Shown here: positions 38,331 to 51,480 of the stretch, in pieces
Layout: every line of letters begins with the position of its first letter
Position numbering within the stretch: position 1 is the first letter of the stretch
DNA from: Monomorium pharaonis
Taxonomy: Eukaryota > Arthropoda > Insecta > Hymenoptera > Formicidae
Assembly (NCBI RefSeq): GCF_013373865.1
Contig: NC_050469.1
Coordinates: forward strand, 20,142,046 to 20,206,045
Direction: 5' to 3'
DNA: 64,000 nucleotides
Notes under the pieces: model-generated
Seen by the model: the letters and a program-made list of their open reading frames with translations, nothing else
What the model was told of the DNA's origin: nothing
Databases searched by the model: none
Program-made: the position numbers and the translations under genes

Positions 38331-39880
38331 GGTTAAGTTGTCGGGCTACTCTATCGTTTTTTAGTTTTTGCAACGATACTCTTCTTACCGCGCCGGATAG
38401 CAGGCACTCGAAGTTCGTTCGTACTAGTGAGAAATGCCGCTAGTTTTATTTTGCCAGTTCCCTACGTTAGCGATTTTTCCATCACCGCGGCGAGATATTT
38501 CACCGACAATCTAAGAGTCGCAAATGGAGTCCACAATGAGGCAGAAATGGCTTGGTGCTCTGATGGCCCTCGCATTTGTCTTCACTCTGTTCCTTTCCCG
38601 TTCTCCTTCTTTCGATCTCCGAACACGCGCCTTTCACTCCCGCCTTTGCCTTTCTTGCCACCCCTGGGGAAAAAGCGCGATCGACTGCTGCTGGAGTCAC
38701 GATCGCTGCTCAACTAACCCCCATGCATTAAATTTCAGACGATCGTTCGGACATTAAAAAGCGCTTTCCTCGGAAGCGCGAAAATTACTCGAAATGGACA
38801 AAGTCTTTATCGATATTAGGCGTATCGTCGGTCTCGCTAACATTACACGTGTCCATAAAAAGAGGAGATGACAATCCAGTCTGGGAGACAAAATAGACGA
38901 CATGTAAGTCGCGCTCATGCCACCACCGTAGCAGCCATAGTAAGCAACGTTTCCGCAATTATAAGCCCATCAGCGGCAAACGAAGCTTCGTGTTTTTGTG
39001 ACGGCTGGCACGGAGTCGACTGGAAATAAGGCGGACAGGGAGGACGAAAGCAACGGAAGATAACGCTCACGTACTTGATGGTGTGGTACACATAGACGGA
39101 CACGTACACCGATCACGCTGGCTACTCAAGAGGCACAGCGACGCGGTAACGCGGGTATTTCGTGCATCAAGGACGGTCTGATGCGATTTTAATCATGGAC
39201 ACCCCTCACGCTTTTTCTCCGCCCGCGGCCGAGGCCCTGGCTGCCAACAACATTTCCAAGTCCAACCCCCTCGCCACGCCGGTGTAAAACCGATTAATTT
39301 CATTGCTCTACCCTGCGCGTAGTCGCCTATCAAAAGAACTCTTGAAAGCTGGGTGACAACCCACACATTCATATTTCATGACTTTTTGCTTGGACGCGCG
39401 GTCTCTCTGTTAATCTTTTATTATCCGCAATTAGGGGTAAAGTAGTAAATTAATTAAGAGCGTTGAGCTTCTTGTTTCTTTGTTTATAAACTAATTGCTC
39501 GATCGTTACTTCGTTACTTATCATTTTCAACTAGTCTTATCGTTTGAGATGGTTTCTTTACGTGCCACGTGTTGTAGTTTCGATTTCAAGAAAAACTTGT
39601 CGCAAAAGAGGATCTTTATGCGTTATAACAGTCGATAACACATTGAACATTAATCCTCGATCTAAAGTAACTGCTTCTGGATCTGTCTCGAGCACATTGA
39701 CCGCGACAGTTGCACAACTACCATTGTTTGCGCGCGGCGGAAGAGTTCAGGAAGGACAAGCCGAGTGTCACCGGCGGCCTTAGAATACAGGCAGGCGACA
39801 TAAATATGCATGTCTCCGCGGGCCCATGGCTCATGTGCCGGTGATCGTTATATCTCCATCTGACCGGAGACTGGAAGGGA
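38330..39880. other. CpG-rich unique block
   Basis: GC-rich unique DNA. A 77-codon plus-strand ORF (38524-38757) starts with a signal-peptide-like segment but overlaps other frames on both strands, so I do not call it a gene. Pyrimidine-rich at 38580-38680. Confidence 0.45.
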
Positions 39881-40340
39881 TGGAGAGGGTTAGTGGCGGT
39901 CCGGTAATACATTCAAAGTTGGACGTAGGGACTGCAGGGACAGAAAGGGGGACGCGGCGACTCTCCTCGGATGGTGTTGGAAAGAGGAGGAGATAGGAGA
40001 GTGGTGAAGTAGGTGGACATGGACGGAGGAGGGAAGGGGGAGAGGGGAAAGGCCGCGGGAGGCGGAGAGGGAGGTTTCTCGTGTTTCATTTCCTGAGCTC
40101 CTATATAACTTTGTGCTCAACTCGACACCAGATTAATAACGGCCCCACCTATCCTATTCTATCCCAACCCGAACAAGTTCGTGCTGTGTGTACACTCCGT
40201 GTGCTGTGCGCACGATGCCTGCTCGTATCACTTCTCTACTCTCCCTCTGTCTCACACACACTCACACCCTCTCTCTTTTGCTTCATCTCGCACCCTCTCA
40301 CGTTCGTCCTCTTTCTCCGTTCCTCTGCTGGCCTTTTTCT

Positions 40341-40382
<42 letters not shown>

Positions 40383-40430
40383 TCCTCTCTTTCTCTCTTT
40401 CTCTCTGTTTCTGTCTGTCGCTGGATGCGC
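39880..40430. other. Purine-to-pyrimidine switch with TATA-like string
   Basis: The plus strand is purine-rich from about 39880 to 40080 (GGAGGAGG-type runs) and pyrimidine-rich from about 40140 to 40430, ending in a CT microsatellite (40344-40378). TATATAA at 40103-40109 sits in the junction. Overlapping Ser/Leu-rich or Arg/Glu-rich ORFs are composition artefacts. Confidence 0.5.
40344..40378 (+). repeat. (CT)n microsatellite
   Basis: Pure TC repeat, flanked on both sides by imperfect pyrimidine tract. Confidence 0.95.
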
Positions 40431-42540
40431 GACACGGTTGAAAATTCTGAACGTGTTACCGATCCATCCATGGACACCGGCACGCCCTGACAAACCGACA
40501 CGCTGAAAACTCCAACGCGGCTGACCAATGCGATCCGTACGCCGAACCGGAGTAATCATATTTCATATCGCGATGGCTAACCTGTTATTTGTTGTTCGAG
40601 CACGCCGTTGTGTTGTTAGCTGATAGGCAGTATTTGAAGAAAGAAAGAATGCAAGCAATGCTTGTGAATCTTATTCCGTCAGAGGAAGAAATAGGAGGGA
40701 AAAGGGAGAAGAAACAATTCTTATCTTTAATCAATCCTTTGTGCGTGCTCTGTGTATTGAAATTGAACATAATTATTAGTCTAATTTACGTTAAGATACG
40801 TTATCGTCGATAAACCGTTTTATAAATACTTTTACAGTACGCTGCATAATAAAATTGCTTATTAAATATGTAGAAAATATTACAAGGCAGCTTAATAACA
40901 GTTCTCATTATACTTGCACATTGTTAAGTAGCAGCATAAAGAAAAGGTGCTCCATAAGTCTAAGTTACGAAGCACATCATCAGAATAATTTCTAAGGGGG
41001 ATAGCAAAATTAATCGCGAAATCGCCGGATTGGCCGAATCTTTTCCTGCGTGAAATAATTACAGCCTAACTTTCCACGCGATCGTACCCCACCGCGCTTC
41101 AACAACATCTAGTTTTGTTTTTATAATCAACCCTTATAATTCGGAAAATGCGTTGGTCCCAAATACGGTATATAATGACTACTCAGCAAAGACATTTTGT
41201 TTTATATTTAGCAATATATACTGAATTTTAGTTAATTCTAAAGATATATCATGGTAATAATGATATATGTAAATATAGACAAAAACAGAAATTTTTTAAA
41301 GCTTTTTAAAAAATTTTATATGATAGTTTTCGAGCAGTTAACATTTTCTTTTTCGAAATTTTAACAAACAAAGTAAAAAGAACAAACAAAATTTGTACCG
41401 TTTCTTCCTGTATCGAAAGAAATTAGTTTTATGTAAAAAATAAGAAATATTTGAAAAAATTTAAATCTGTCTTAGATCTTCTAAATGTAGCAACATCATA
41501 CGTTTTGTGCTCGATATATCTAGAACACTCAACGATTTTATAGCATGTAACCTTTTCCATTCTTCGCTGAAAATATTTTATCACGTTTCTTTCGACGCTT
41601 CACGTCTGATCTAAGTTCACGATGATAATGGCTACTTCGCGTGCAACAATTTATGTACTGTAGACACGTTATCGTGTATTGGTATATGGCGCCAATTCAA
41701 TGAAACACGCCGTATTGTGGATAGACATATGAAACCGGTGCTTAGGAGAAAATATTCAGCATTTTGATATCAGTATTATCTAATCAATCTATTAAATTAT
41801 AATATTTTCAGTGGCATTTGTAAATAAAATTATATAATTCTTTTTGCGACTTATCTCTTAAGATGTCTTCAAATAATGGATTATAACTTTTTAAATATTT
41901 TTGGCAAATACGTATAATTAATTTTTAAAAATTTGATCGAATTTACACACATAACAGTGATAGCTGACTTGCACGCTAAGATTTATATACCGTAGACACG
42001 TTATTACCTATTGGTATACGACACCAGTTCGCGTCGTATCGTAGACAGACATATAAAAGCGGTACTCAAGTAATACCTGTACGTATTTACCATATGCGAG
42101 TTGCGTTACAGGAACATAGGGTAGAATGGAGAAGGTTATAGGCACGCGACGTGGAGAGGATATTCTGGTAATGTGCATTTGATTACAGCGCTTGGAACCA
42201 TAATTTCACGAGACCAGCCATTTTATTCGATTTCCGTAGACTGTATGTTTTATAAATTTAATAAATTTGGTGAAAGAAAAAGATTATTTTACATTTTGTA
42301 ATTATAATATTTTGACAGTAAACAGTTTTTTATATAAAGTATGTAAAATATATTTTTTATATATAAAATTATTCAAGTTAATCCGTTTTAAGAATATAAT
42401 TTATTTTTATTTTATTATCCTATTGTACTATATGCTACGTTTACTATATGTATAATATATGTTTATTAATTTCGTAATGGTCCATTCTTATAAATATCGA
42501 TCTAATAACATTAGAAAATATTAGATTTTTAAATTTGATC
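40430..42540. other. AT-rich spacer with an old direct duplication
   Basis: No gene seen. Contains two related segments, 41622-41745 and 41955-42076. GCCATTTT at 42217-42224 matches the Pho core. Confidence 0.55.
41622..42076 (+). repeat. Diverged direct duplication, about 120 bp per copy
   Basis: Copies at 41622-41745 and 41955-42076. They share gtagacacgtta, then ttggtata, and later agacatat followed by gcggt or ccggt. The offset at the shared core is 332 bp. Single-base differences and one short deletion indicate age or constraint. Confidence 0.65.
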
Positions 42541-44140
42541 AATTTCTTACCGCTCAGTAGCCGTGACCGCGAACAACGTGTGATGTTCCTACTAGACGGG
42601 ATGAAGCGAAATGGGACAAGAGAAGGAGCGATAATGATGATAATGTTGATGATCGTTACCATGGCGGCGCATCATCCATGTTAACTCGTCGCGATTTCCG
42701 CGGCTACAACTTGAAAAAGGAGACATTACGCGCGAGGAATTTCGCTAATGCGCGTCTATGATTTATTATATACGCAGCAAAATATTTGATATAATGTTAT
42801 GTGGTGGGATATTATATCATTTTCGTTCTTATATTACGCCATATAATTATATTGGCATTACAAGACGCCGCAGAGCACGCGGGCGTGAGTTTTTTTTTGT
42901 GGCGTTTTAAGTCTCTAATATTACTTAGTTTGTCATCTAGAATGAACGCGCTATTTGCGCCGTATAATAGAATTTGTCGGTGGCAAGATCGAATGCTAAA
43001 TGCGTATACCACTTTAATAGAACAGCCAAGATTTATCTGTACATTAGTCTAGGGCATTTCTCTCCGTCGTTGAGCTGCCAATATTAACACGTACGAAAGT
43101 GAATTACTGCGCATCAACATGCATTCCCAAACACATTCCCCGTGACGTATAAAAGATGATCGTCCATTAACAGGTAAATCGTACCTTGAATCTGAATGGC
43201 TCCTCTTCCCACCTGATTGTTGTAACTCGGGCCCGCGAGCGTATAATCGTTCGTCCGCGAATGGAACCGGAACATTTTTGCATCGGCCGCGTGTCAGTGG
43301 ACGAGCGAAGAGGAAACGATTTAAAGTAAGGGACATTATTTTACGAAGTCGGTTATGTATACGGCTCCAAAGCGATCCAAGACGGTAGCACGTTAAGATA
43401 GATGGCGAACATTATTTTGGATATACTAACGGATGCCTGTTCTTATTAATTTAATTGCTCGCCATTACAGCGTGCAATATACACACACATACACACACAC
43501 ACACACACAGCTAATTAAACTCGAATGAAAATAAATGTACTTCGACATCGGGGTATCCGACCGTGGGGCTGTTCAAGAGTGATGATATTATAATTGCTGC
43601 CTAGACTGGACGAAATGTATGTATGCGCGTGTGGCACTCGTACATACGTATATGCGTATTTGTGTATTTATTAAACTTAGTTAGAGTGACGTAAGCGCAT
43701 ATTGATAAGTACTTTTATTCCTTTATATAAATTGAGGTTCTTAAGCGTATCGTTTATAAGCGCTTAACACCGATATCGAGTACGTAAAGTGATAATATAA
43801 TTTCCCGATTACGTTAGTAATTGAAATTTTTATTACTTTTGTTACTTTAATTTTTATTCGTCATTTTTCTATTGTTGTAAGATAATTTTTTACGTATACG
43901 TCAAGATGAAAAATTCTTGGAGCTCATGGTCTTGCATTGGTTTTAATCCCTGTTTCAAGCAATGCTCAGGTATGCCACGTGTATGTCGCGGGACCGTCGT
44001 TAAAACGTCCCGACCGCGCGAGCTCACCTAGATCTGCATACTGCCGGTAGCAGTCTAGTACCTAAACTCTGGCAAACCTCTGACAAGGGCCTCGGTAATG
44101 AATTCGGAAAGAGCAATCAGTAGCGCACGCCGGCAGGGAT
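42540..44140. other. Mixed unique spacer
   Basis: Contains ACCATGGCGGCGC at 42659-42671 (YY1/Pho-like), a CpG-rich patch at 43130-43330, a CA repeat at 43480-43509 and a short ATG-initiated frame ending in a plus-strand donor at 43906-43969. No recognised gene. Confidence 0.45.
43480..43509 (+). repeat. (CA)n microsatellite
   Basis: CA repeat with one ACAT interruption. Confidence 0.9.
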
Positions 44141-44750
44141 GTCTTCAGAGTCGGAAAGCAGCGCCCTGCTCTCCGGCGGCGCTCACGGAACGAGGAGGGT
44201 AAAGTAGCTCCGTTTCAGAGGCAGAGAGGAAGCAGGAAGGAAAGGGGGGGACGAAAGAGGGCGGATGTGACGCGGAATGATGGAGCGCGGACCGTGGAGA
44301 AAAATGAGAGTGGCGGAAAGGCGAGGGTGGAGGGACGCTGATGGATCGGTGCTCCTCCCTCCGTTGCACCCCCTCGCGGCTCCCTCTCGTTTCCAACCCC
44401 CGCCGACTTCCACCCCTGTGAGCCACCCTCCACGTTCAGGCTCGCGCTCCCAGGGGTGGAAAAGCCCCGCAATATTACTCATAGTCGGTGGGCCTCGCTT
44501 TTCTCTCTGCTTCTCCCTTCCCCCCCCTCCCCCTCGTCTCCGTTGCTCCTGCGTAGCGCATTACGTTCGCCATACCTCCAACCATCGTCGTCGCCGCCGT
44601 GGAGAACAGGGAGCTCTAGCTCCAGATTATTTATTCATAGTCGATTTTCTCAAAATAACATCCAATTTTGTGATTCTTCGGATTGTTATTTGAAACTTTT
44701 TATAAAAGCGCGAGAGAACATATTCTTTATAAAAACGTAAAGTGTCATCT
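44140..44750. other. GC-rich purine-to-pyrimidine switch block
   Basis: The plus strand is purine-rich at about 44190-44330 and pyrimidine-rich at about 44350-44570, with GGAGGGA facing TCCCTCC at the junction. Several overlapping ORFs up to 138 codons are Pro/Ser/Arg-rich and differ in every frame, so coding is unlikely. Confidence 0.5.
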
Positions 44751-46210
44751 CGCGCTCCTCGTAGCTGTGCGTTCATAGATACAAAGTTAAACAGAGAGAC
44801 ATCCGTCAATAAAAAATTAATTCATTACCGCATTACCGTTAACGCATTAACGTTGTACATGATAAGTCGTTTATTCACTTAATCGATCTGTTAGACAATG
44901 ACGGGCGCTTTATTTATATTCATCCGTGCTCACGTCTTCAGTTAAAATCTCGATGACATTGATAAAATTCTTTTATACGTTATTGTTATAAAAATGTTTG
45001 CCTCGTCGTGCAATCTTGCGCGTTATACGACAAATCTGTTAGCCAACGAGTCACCAACAAATCCCTATATTTATTTGTTGTCTGATGCAAAACCCATACG
45101 TTTTACACCTACCTTTTTTGATCCGATAAATTATAAGCTTGCGTTGCAGCGGATTCCCGTCATCCATCTGACACGTTTGCCAAACGTATGATTGGACAAC
45201 GAGCACTGATCGGAATTACGCATCGCTTTTACGGTTCTGACTTTTCACTCGATCAGTAAATTTGGAAAGTATTGAACGACAGCTTAAACGTAATCCTAAC
45301 TAGGAATACAAGATTTATGATACATCTGCAGTAATCCAAAACTGATCGTCATAATATCATTGAACCATTTAGCATGCATGTACGGAATATTCACAGTTCT
45401 CTTCTCTCAGATTTGAGCAAATGAAATATGTCATTAAAAAATTAGAGTTTAGAAAAATTATAGACGTACATATAACGCGTTGTTTTATTTTATTAAAAAA
45501 CTGCACTAAAGAAACAGCAATAATAAATACTTCTTATTATAAAGTTACTTGATAATTATCGTCAGATAAAGAGACGTAGTATTTCTTGGAATACTTGGAA
45601 CAGTAATCATTATGCGGATGGCTTTAGCCAAAATTACTCTCATGACGGAACTCGTGGGGGAGGATAGTCTGACTATCGGCTGGCAGTGAGACTGAGCTTT
45701 TGCATCGTCCGCGCGATTCGGGTGGTGGCAGCACCGACCGCCATTACTCAACTATTCACTCGGTAACGCAATCATACGTCACAAAGGCCTTTCATTTGCA
45801 AGCGCATTGTGGAAACCCGGCGATATTAATTGCCGCGGCTCGTTACCCTCTCCAGTCCCCCCCGTGGGAGTTCTCGACCGCCCCCGCAGCCCACATTCAG
45901 CACCTCCACCCACCAACTGCCCCCCGCGGCCCCCACGGATCCCTTTTCCACGAACCAGAGCTCCGAATATTCCCCGTATTACGTATTCCGCTCTCATACG
46001 GTTCTGTCCTGTGTTGGCAGCAGAGCACCCCTCGATTTCGCCCCCGTGTCCCCTATGCAAACTCGTCGCACAAGCGGCTGCTTCCAAACACTCTTGCGCA
46101 CGGCAAACACAACCCCAAAAGAGCGTCTAAAATGTTCGCGGGTACAGGAGATGTTTTTTAAACACGTCATTTGTCAGATGACTCTGAATGTCGCGAAACA
46201 ATGATACGGT
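44750..46210. other. Unique spacer, C-rich block at its end
   Basis: A short CATTACCG/CATTAACG repeat near 44822-44852. CpG- and C-rich unique sequence at 45660-46140 has three mutually overlapping ORFs over 100 codons on both strands; none has a recognisable domain. Confidence 0.45.
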
Positions 46211-46884
46211 AGTAGCAGATGACAAATACTATGCGGTACCATATTTTTGTATACGGCAAAGATAAAATCAAAATTAAATTGTCACAGTATCTATATTATA
46301 ATATTTATGATAATAATTTATATATGTAATTTCTTTCACAATTTTTAGATAGCAGTTCCAATTTAAGTCACCGCAGTTTTTAAGACATGTATAACATTTC
46401 ACAATTTTTAAAATATGAGCGTTATAAGTTAAAGGAAAAATGCTAAGTGTTATCAAAGTACTTTAACATTCAAAATAGATATAAAAATACTATTTATTTT
46501 TGATTGCAATGATTTAGTGAATGTTTATATTAAAAAAATTTGCCTCCTGGTAGAATAAATCTTTGCTACTTTTACTATTCGCTTGGAGGAACATGACCTT
46601 ATTGGGTAGACAAGCGTGAAAGGTTCTCAAAGCATTCTTGCGTGTGACAAATACAAACATTTACAAACGCCGCTCCAGTCGTCATTGCAGATTAATCTTG
46701 CCGTAGCGGACAAGAGAATATTGCTATCTCTTATAAATAAAAAGAGCAAAGCTAAAATTAGTTTGTTTCTATATCCTATATTTTATAAATCAATAAATAA
46801 TGACAATTTCAAAAGTTACGGTAAAAACAAAAGAAGTATATCAATTATGGTCATTTTTTATTATTTATTATTATGATTATTATA

Positions 46885-46915
<31 letters not shown>

Positions 46916-47130
46916 TATTTCTTTCTTTCTTTACATATTCTTCCATAATTATTTCCATAATTATTTATAATATATTCCCATAATAAAAATATATAGCCTA
47001 AAAGTTATTTAAAAATTACAAAGTTTATATATATTTAATTATAATCATAATAAAGACTTTTTTGCATAAATATTGTTTAAAATAATTTAATTTAGCCCAA
47101 CAGTCATGATATGTCTCATGTTATGCATGA
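46210..47130. other. AT-rich spacer with ATT repeat
   Basis: AT-rich DNA with an ATT/TTA microsatellite at 46880-46912 followed by CTTT repeats. Nothing else recognised. Confidence 0.7.
46880..46912 (+). repeat. (ATT)n microsatellite
   Basis: Trinucleotide ATT/TTA run, imperfect at its 5' side. Confidence 0.9.
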
Positions 47131-50010
47131 ACATGTTTATACTGAATCCATCCCTATTGTGTCGGTGCACTTCATAAACGTATCAAAGCTATCATGCCGG
47201 ATGACTTTTGAAAAATGGCGGTTGCCTACAGATATACCATGAAGATTGAAGCGACACGACAGATTCCAACGCGTTTACCTTTGAGTCTGTCGATCCTCGT
47301 CAAAGTTCGTAAGATTTCGTATAAAGCTCCATCACACAGCTGCCTGAAGGAACGAAAGATAAAGGTCGAATGAGGAGAAGGTTGCCGCAGCTGGCTCGAA
47401 AACAGCATATTCGTAGCGACGTGATCTCGAGCGCGAGCTGTTGAAAAAAACCAATGCGTGACATTTGACAGATCGTCACCACAATGAAGGAATGCCTCTG
47501 TTTTTCCACGCTGCTCTTTCAACCTTCGGCCGACTTGACTTAAGTTGGTCTATTCCTTGCGTCATAACCAAAGAACAAAGATATCAAATTGATGGATACG
47601 TATATTGGGCAACTTTTGACTCATATTTATTTAATGAGTATAACTATTTATTAAAAAATATATTAAAAGTTTTATTTTATATGTAATAAAATAATAAATC
47701 TGCCAATTTAATAGAAAAAAGGTAGATTTCCTTATCTTTTCTTTTCCAGTTAAAATAATATAACATTAAATGAACATTTTACTCGGACCAAAAGAAAATT
47801 ATTAATCATTTTCTGCGATGGTATTTCGACTAAAGAAAAGTAATTACAATGTTCTGAAATGCCGTCACAGACTTTTAACTAGAGACATATAGCGAGTACC
47901 AAGATAAAAACTTTTTAAAAGACTTTTCACAATCTACGAGTCTACTTTAACATTTATCTCTAGCATATTTCAGATTCTTCTTTCCATGGTAATTCCAGAT
48001 GAGTATATTTCATTATTTATATTATCCAGTTTTCATAATATGCATTTGCCAATCGCTGGGATTGCAAAACAATTCCATTTCTTACATCCTTATATCTGCC
48101 GCCTCTTTAGATTTGATAACTGAAATTTAGTAACCAGTTGTTTTACTTGCGCCTGCTTTGGGCATGAACAAAATGGGCTCTTTTCACATTATGTATCCGG
48201 CATATTATGTATCCGGCCTTACCTACCTATCCACGCAGGAGCAAACCGGTCATCATCATTACGTTGCCAAGAATCGCAATATTATGCTTTATCTCAGTAG
48301 CACTTCTTATATAGTAGTTATACGCGCGGTACAAAGGGGGTACAGTGCGTCATTAAATATGCAAGGGTCGAATTTGAATAATGAGATCTTAATGATACTG
48401 TTGTAATTCGGCCGAAAGTAGAAGCTGCATTCGCAATAAGCCCGAGAAATGACATCGCAAATATTTGACGGTCAATGTTTTATAAAGACAATAGTAAAAG
48501 CGCTCGATTAACTGAAAAATAGCGGACGCTGCAAGTCAACCGAGACATTGAAAATAATCGATTATTACGTTTACCGTAGGCCAAATCATGAAAAAATAAC
48601 GATAAAATGGACAAATTAACTTTAAATATATAGCAAGCTATTTACGTTAAAAATTGATAGCGGTATATTATTGTATGCCACAGACGGTAGATTATATGTA
48701 TATGTGTGCGTAGTTTATATAATATATAATCTAATGCATTTTTTAAAGAATTTTCTTTGGCCCATTTTGTTTTATTTATTTTTTGCTGCTGCGTATATAA
48801 AGTAACGGCAAGCCGAAAGATGTTAATAATGACTGTCAACCGGTAAAATACAAGTTGACAAACGGGAAAATGCCGACAGGATAGTCAGTGAACCGATTAT
48901 TAATCGCGCATGTGCCACCTGTAATCTCCGCCGAAATTAAAAACGTGTCATGTACTGTCCGTGAAAAAGCCAAAATAGGCGCTGTAATTCAGCATCGGAT
49001 TGATGAAGATGGGCCTGATTACATTATTTGCTCTCGCGTTTGTTTCTACAGAGGGATAACGGTAAAGTCTGAAAATTGAAGAGCATTAATAACGGTTGGA
49101 TTGCCCGGTCGAACTCGCGCGCTCTAGTGGGAGGCTGGAGGTGAAAGTGGGATGAGGAACGATCCGCGGGTGGGTGAGTGTCACGGAGGGAGCTCGGATG
49201 AACCATGAAGAAGGACGAAGGGAAAGCGACGCGGGGAGAATCTTGCCGAGGCCTCGGGAGGGTGAGCGGGTAGACGTAGCCGCTGGACGCCGCCGTGTAA
49301 TTTATTTCCCTTCGCTTCCGCGTCGCGGACGAACGTTGAATCGACGGGGGGTTTCCCCGCGCGCTGTACGCCCCGATGAACCAATCCTATACTACCACCA
49401 TCGTCTTTCATCCGCGAACCACCCTCGGAAGAGCGGTGAAAATTTTAAGAAAATCGCAAACCATGATAAATCATTCTGGCGCTCCCATACAGCAAGTGGA
49501 ACAGAGTCGAGTAAAAAAATATTTGATATAATTTCTTACTCTTTGTTTCAATTTAATTTCATTATGTACGTGCTACATTTCCTATTTGGACAAAAATATA
49601 TTTTGTACAAAAATTTCTAATTTATATTACAAATTTTAAAAACGCTTTTCATTTAAAAAAGAAAACGCAATTACTTCTCGTTAAAGTAGCAAAATCTGTT
49701 TGCAAAAGAACAAAAATTTATCTTTTCTTTTATCAGAAAAATGGACTAGTCGAATGATCATTTACCTTTCATCCATGAAATGCTCGAGCAATTAATGTTC
49801 GGTCGAAAGTTGTTACCGATAAAATGTTTTTTTCCTCTTTTTTTTTTATCGGCCTGTGCGTAAACCATTCTTGCTGAAATTCGACGAAACGAGAATGATA
49901 CTTTGATAAAGGAGTTGGTGTTGCACAATGTCAGGTGTTGGTGCGCTGCCGGCTCTAATTAAAAAGCCGTGTCGGCAGCGGGCATCATGGAAGACCCCAG
50001 GACGTAACCT
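47130..50010. other. Mixed unique spacer
   Basis: AAAATGGCGG at 47212-47221 is a good YY1/Pho match. A CpG-rich purine-biased block lies at 49100-49440. ORFs up to 148 codons (49174-49620) cross from GC-rich into AT-rich sequence with no domain, so I do not call a gene. Confidence 0.45.
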
Positions 50011-51010
50011 TTTTTTTGTTATTTTTTTTCATTTTTGAAATGGCCGCTCGTCGAGCACGCTTATATAATACCAACAAGCTGCAGAACCATCCCCAACCCT
50101 TCTCGTCTGTACCACACGAGCTCTCTGGCGTTAACGCCCACACGTTGGTGCTTTCACAATAATTCTCCGCACCTTTCGCAATTCGGACACAATAAAAACT
50201 CTAGCGAGACAGTTTGGCGTGCAAGTGTGATGTAGGAGTCCTCGTAATTTTTTTTTCCCTTTTTCAGAAGGTACCGCACTGCGGAAATTTCAGCCTATAA
50301 CTCGCATAAAAACCCTGTACAGAGACTCGGATCTAATGCGTATCTTGATCCCGGTGGATAAAGGTCTGAAGGGACATTCCGAAAAGGAGGGAAAGAAATC
50401 CACACTTCAACCGAGAAGATACGGAACATCATTCGCATCAACGACATCGGCCAAGTTGGACACGGAGACTTGCGCGCCATGATGGTCCAATATGAGTGAC
50501 ATCCCCTTAAATAGCATGCCCTTCCAATCCGTCGCAGCGACCCCTTAAACTGAACTGAATTGAACGGAACACCACCCCTACCCAGATCCAACAGCTACAA
50601 CAGCCCAAGTGCGGAGACCTACTCGTATTATCCACAGTGACAGAATGGCGGAGTTATTAATGGCCACGACAGTGACAAATGACGAACTGTCGGCGCAAGC
50701 AAGACTGATATCATGGCGGCCTTCGTTCCTCTCTTCGTTCCCTCCGCTTGTGTTTCCCGTCTCCCTGTTCTCTGCTCCCTCGTGGCTGTCGCACGGACCG
50801 TCTCTGTTCATCCCCTTGCCCTCGATTCGACCTTCTCTCGCATCTCCTTCGTCAAACCGTCCTTGCGGGAACTACGGGTGCACAGTGTCCGCGCAAATGT
50901 GGAATGGCGGACGATAAATCTGGCGTTCCTTTGATTAGCGCCTATGATCGAGAATCAGTTTATGGAGAGCATACCGCAAATGGTTTTAGATGTTATCCAT
51001 TTATATAAAC
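50010..51010. promoter_or_regulatory. Candidate Polycomb-type element with clustered ATGGCGG motifs
   Basis: Within about 440 bp there are GCGCCAT (50473-50480), GAATGGCGG (50643-50651), CATGGCGGC (50712-50720) and GAATGGCGG (50902-50910), all variants of the Pho/YY1 core. A pyrimidine-rich tract lies between the last two. No GAGA cluster is evident, so the assignment is tentative. Confidence 0.35.
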
Positions 51011-51480
51011 GATTGATTTCGATAAAAAGAGATAAACTTTCAGGAATAATTGAACATTTCTTCAAATTTTATAAATTAAATATTAACAATTATTAAAAGA
51101 TGATTGCTTTTTACTTTTCTTCTCTACAAGATTTAGTTTATAACTAGATATTTAATTTTTTAAACTGAAAAATTATTAACTTTACTATTGTTAAATTCAC
51201 TAGCGTCTGAAAATTTATTTTATAATTTTAAATTTAAATCTGTATATATTTTTTAAGAAAAAATTTTTTTAATTTAGTACCTCTTGTAACTTCTTAAATA
51301 TGGAAAGGTGATAAAATTACTTTTTAAATTTTGCAAAAAGAAACAAAAGCAAGATCTGTGTCCTCATTCTTTTTCTTCTCCAAAGTAGATTAAAGAGAAA
51401 AAAGTGTGCAACGTACGAGACGACGAAATAAAATCATGTTGTGTACAAAATCAAAATAAATATATTTACAGATTATCCAC
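51010..51480. other. AT-rich spacer
   Basis: Low-complexity AT-rich DNA; nothing recognised. Confidence 0.75.

Noticed and set aside
40081..40559. Six overlapping ORFs of 76-141 codons
   Set aside because: They occupy several frames on both strands of a pyrimidine/purine tract with CT repeat; amino-acid content follows composition only.
45700..46204. ORFs of 102-153 codons on both strands
   Set aside because: Three plus-strand frames and one minus-strand frame are open together in C-rich DNA. No start context, domain or splice pattern supports one over the others.
49174..49620. 148-codon plus-strand ORF
   Set aside because: It runs from GC-rich purine-biased DNA into AT-rich DNA, with its composition changing midway; no recognisable domain.
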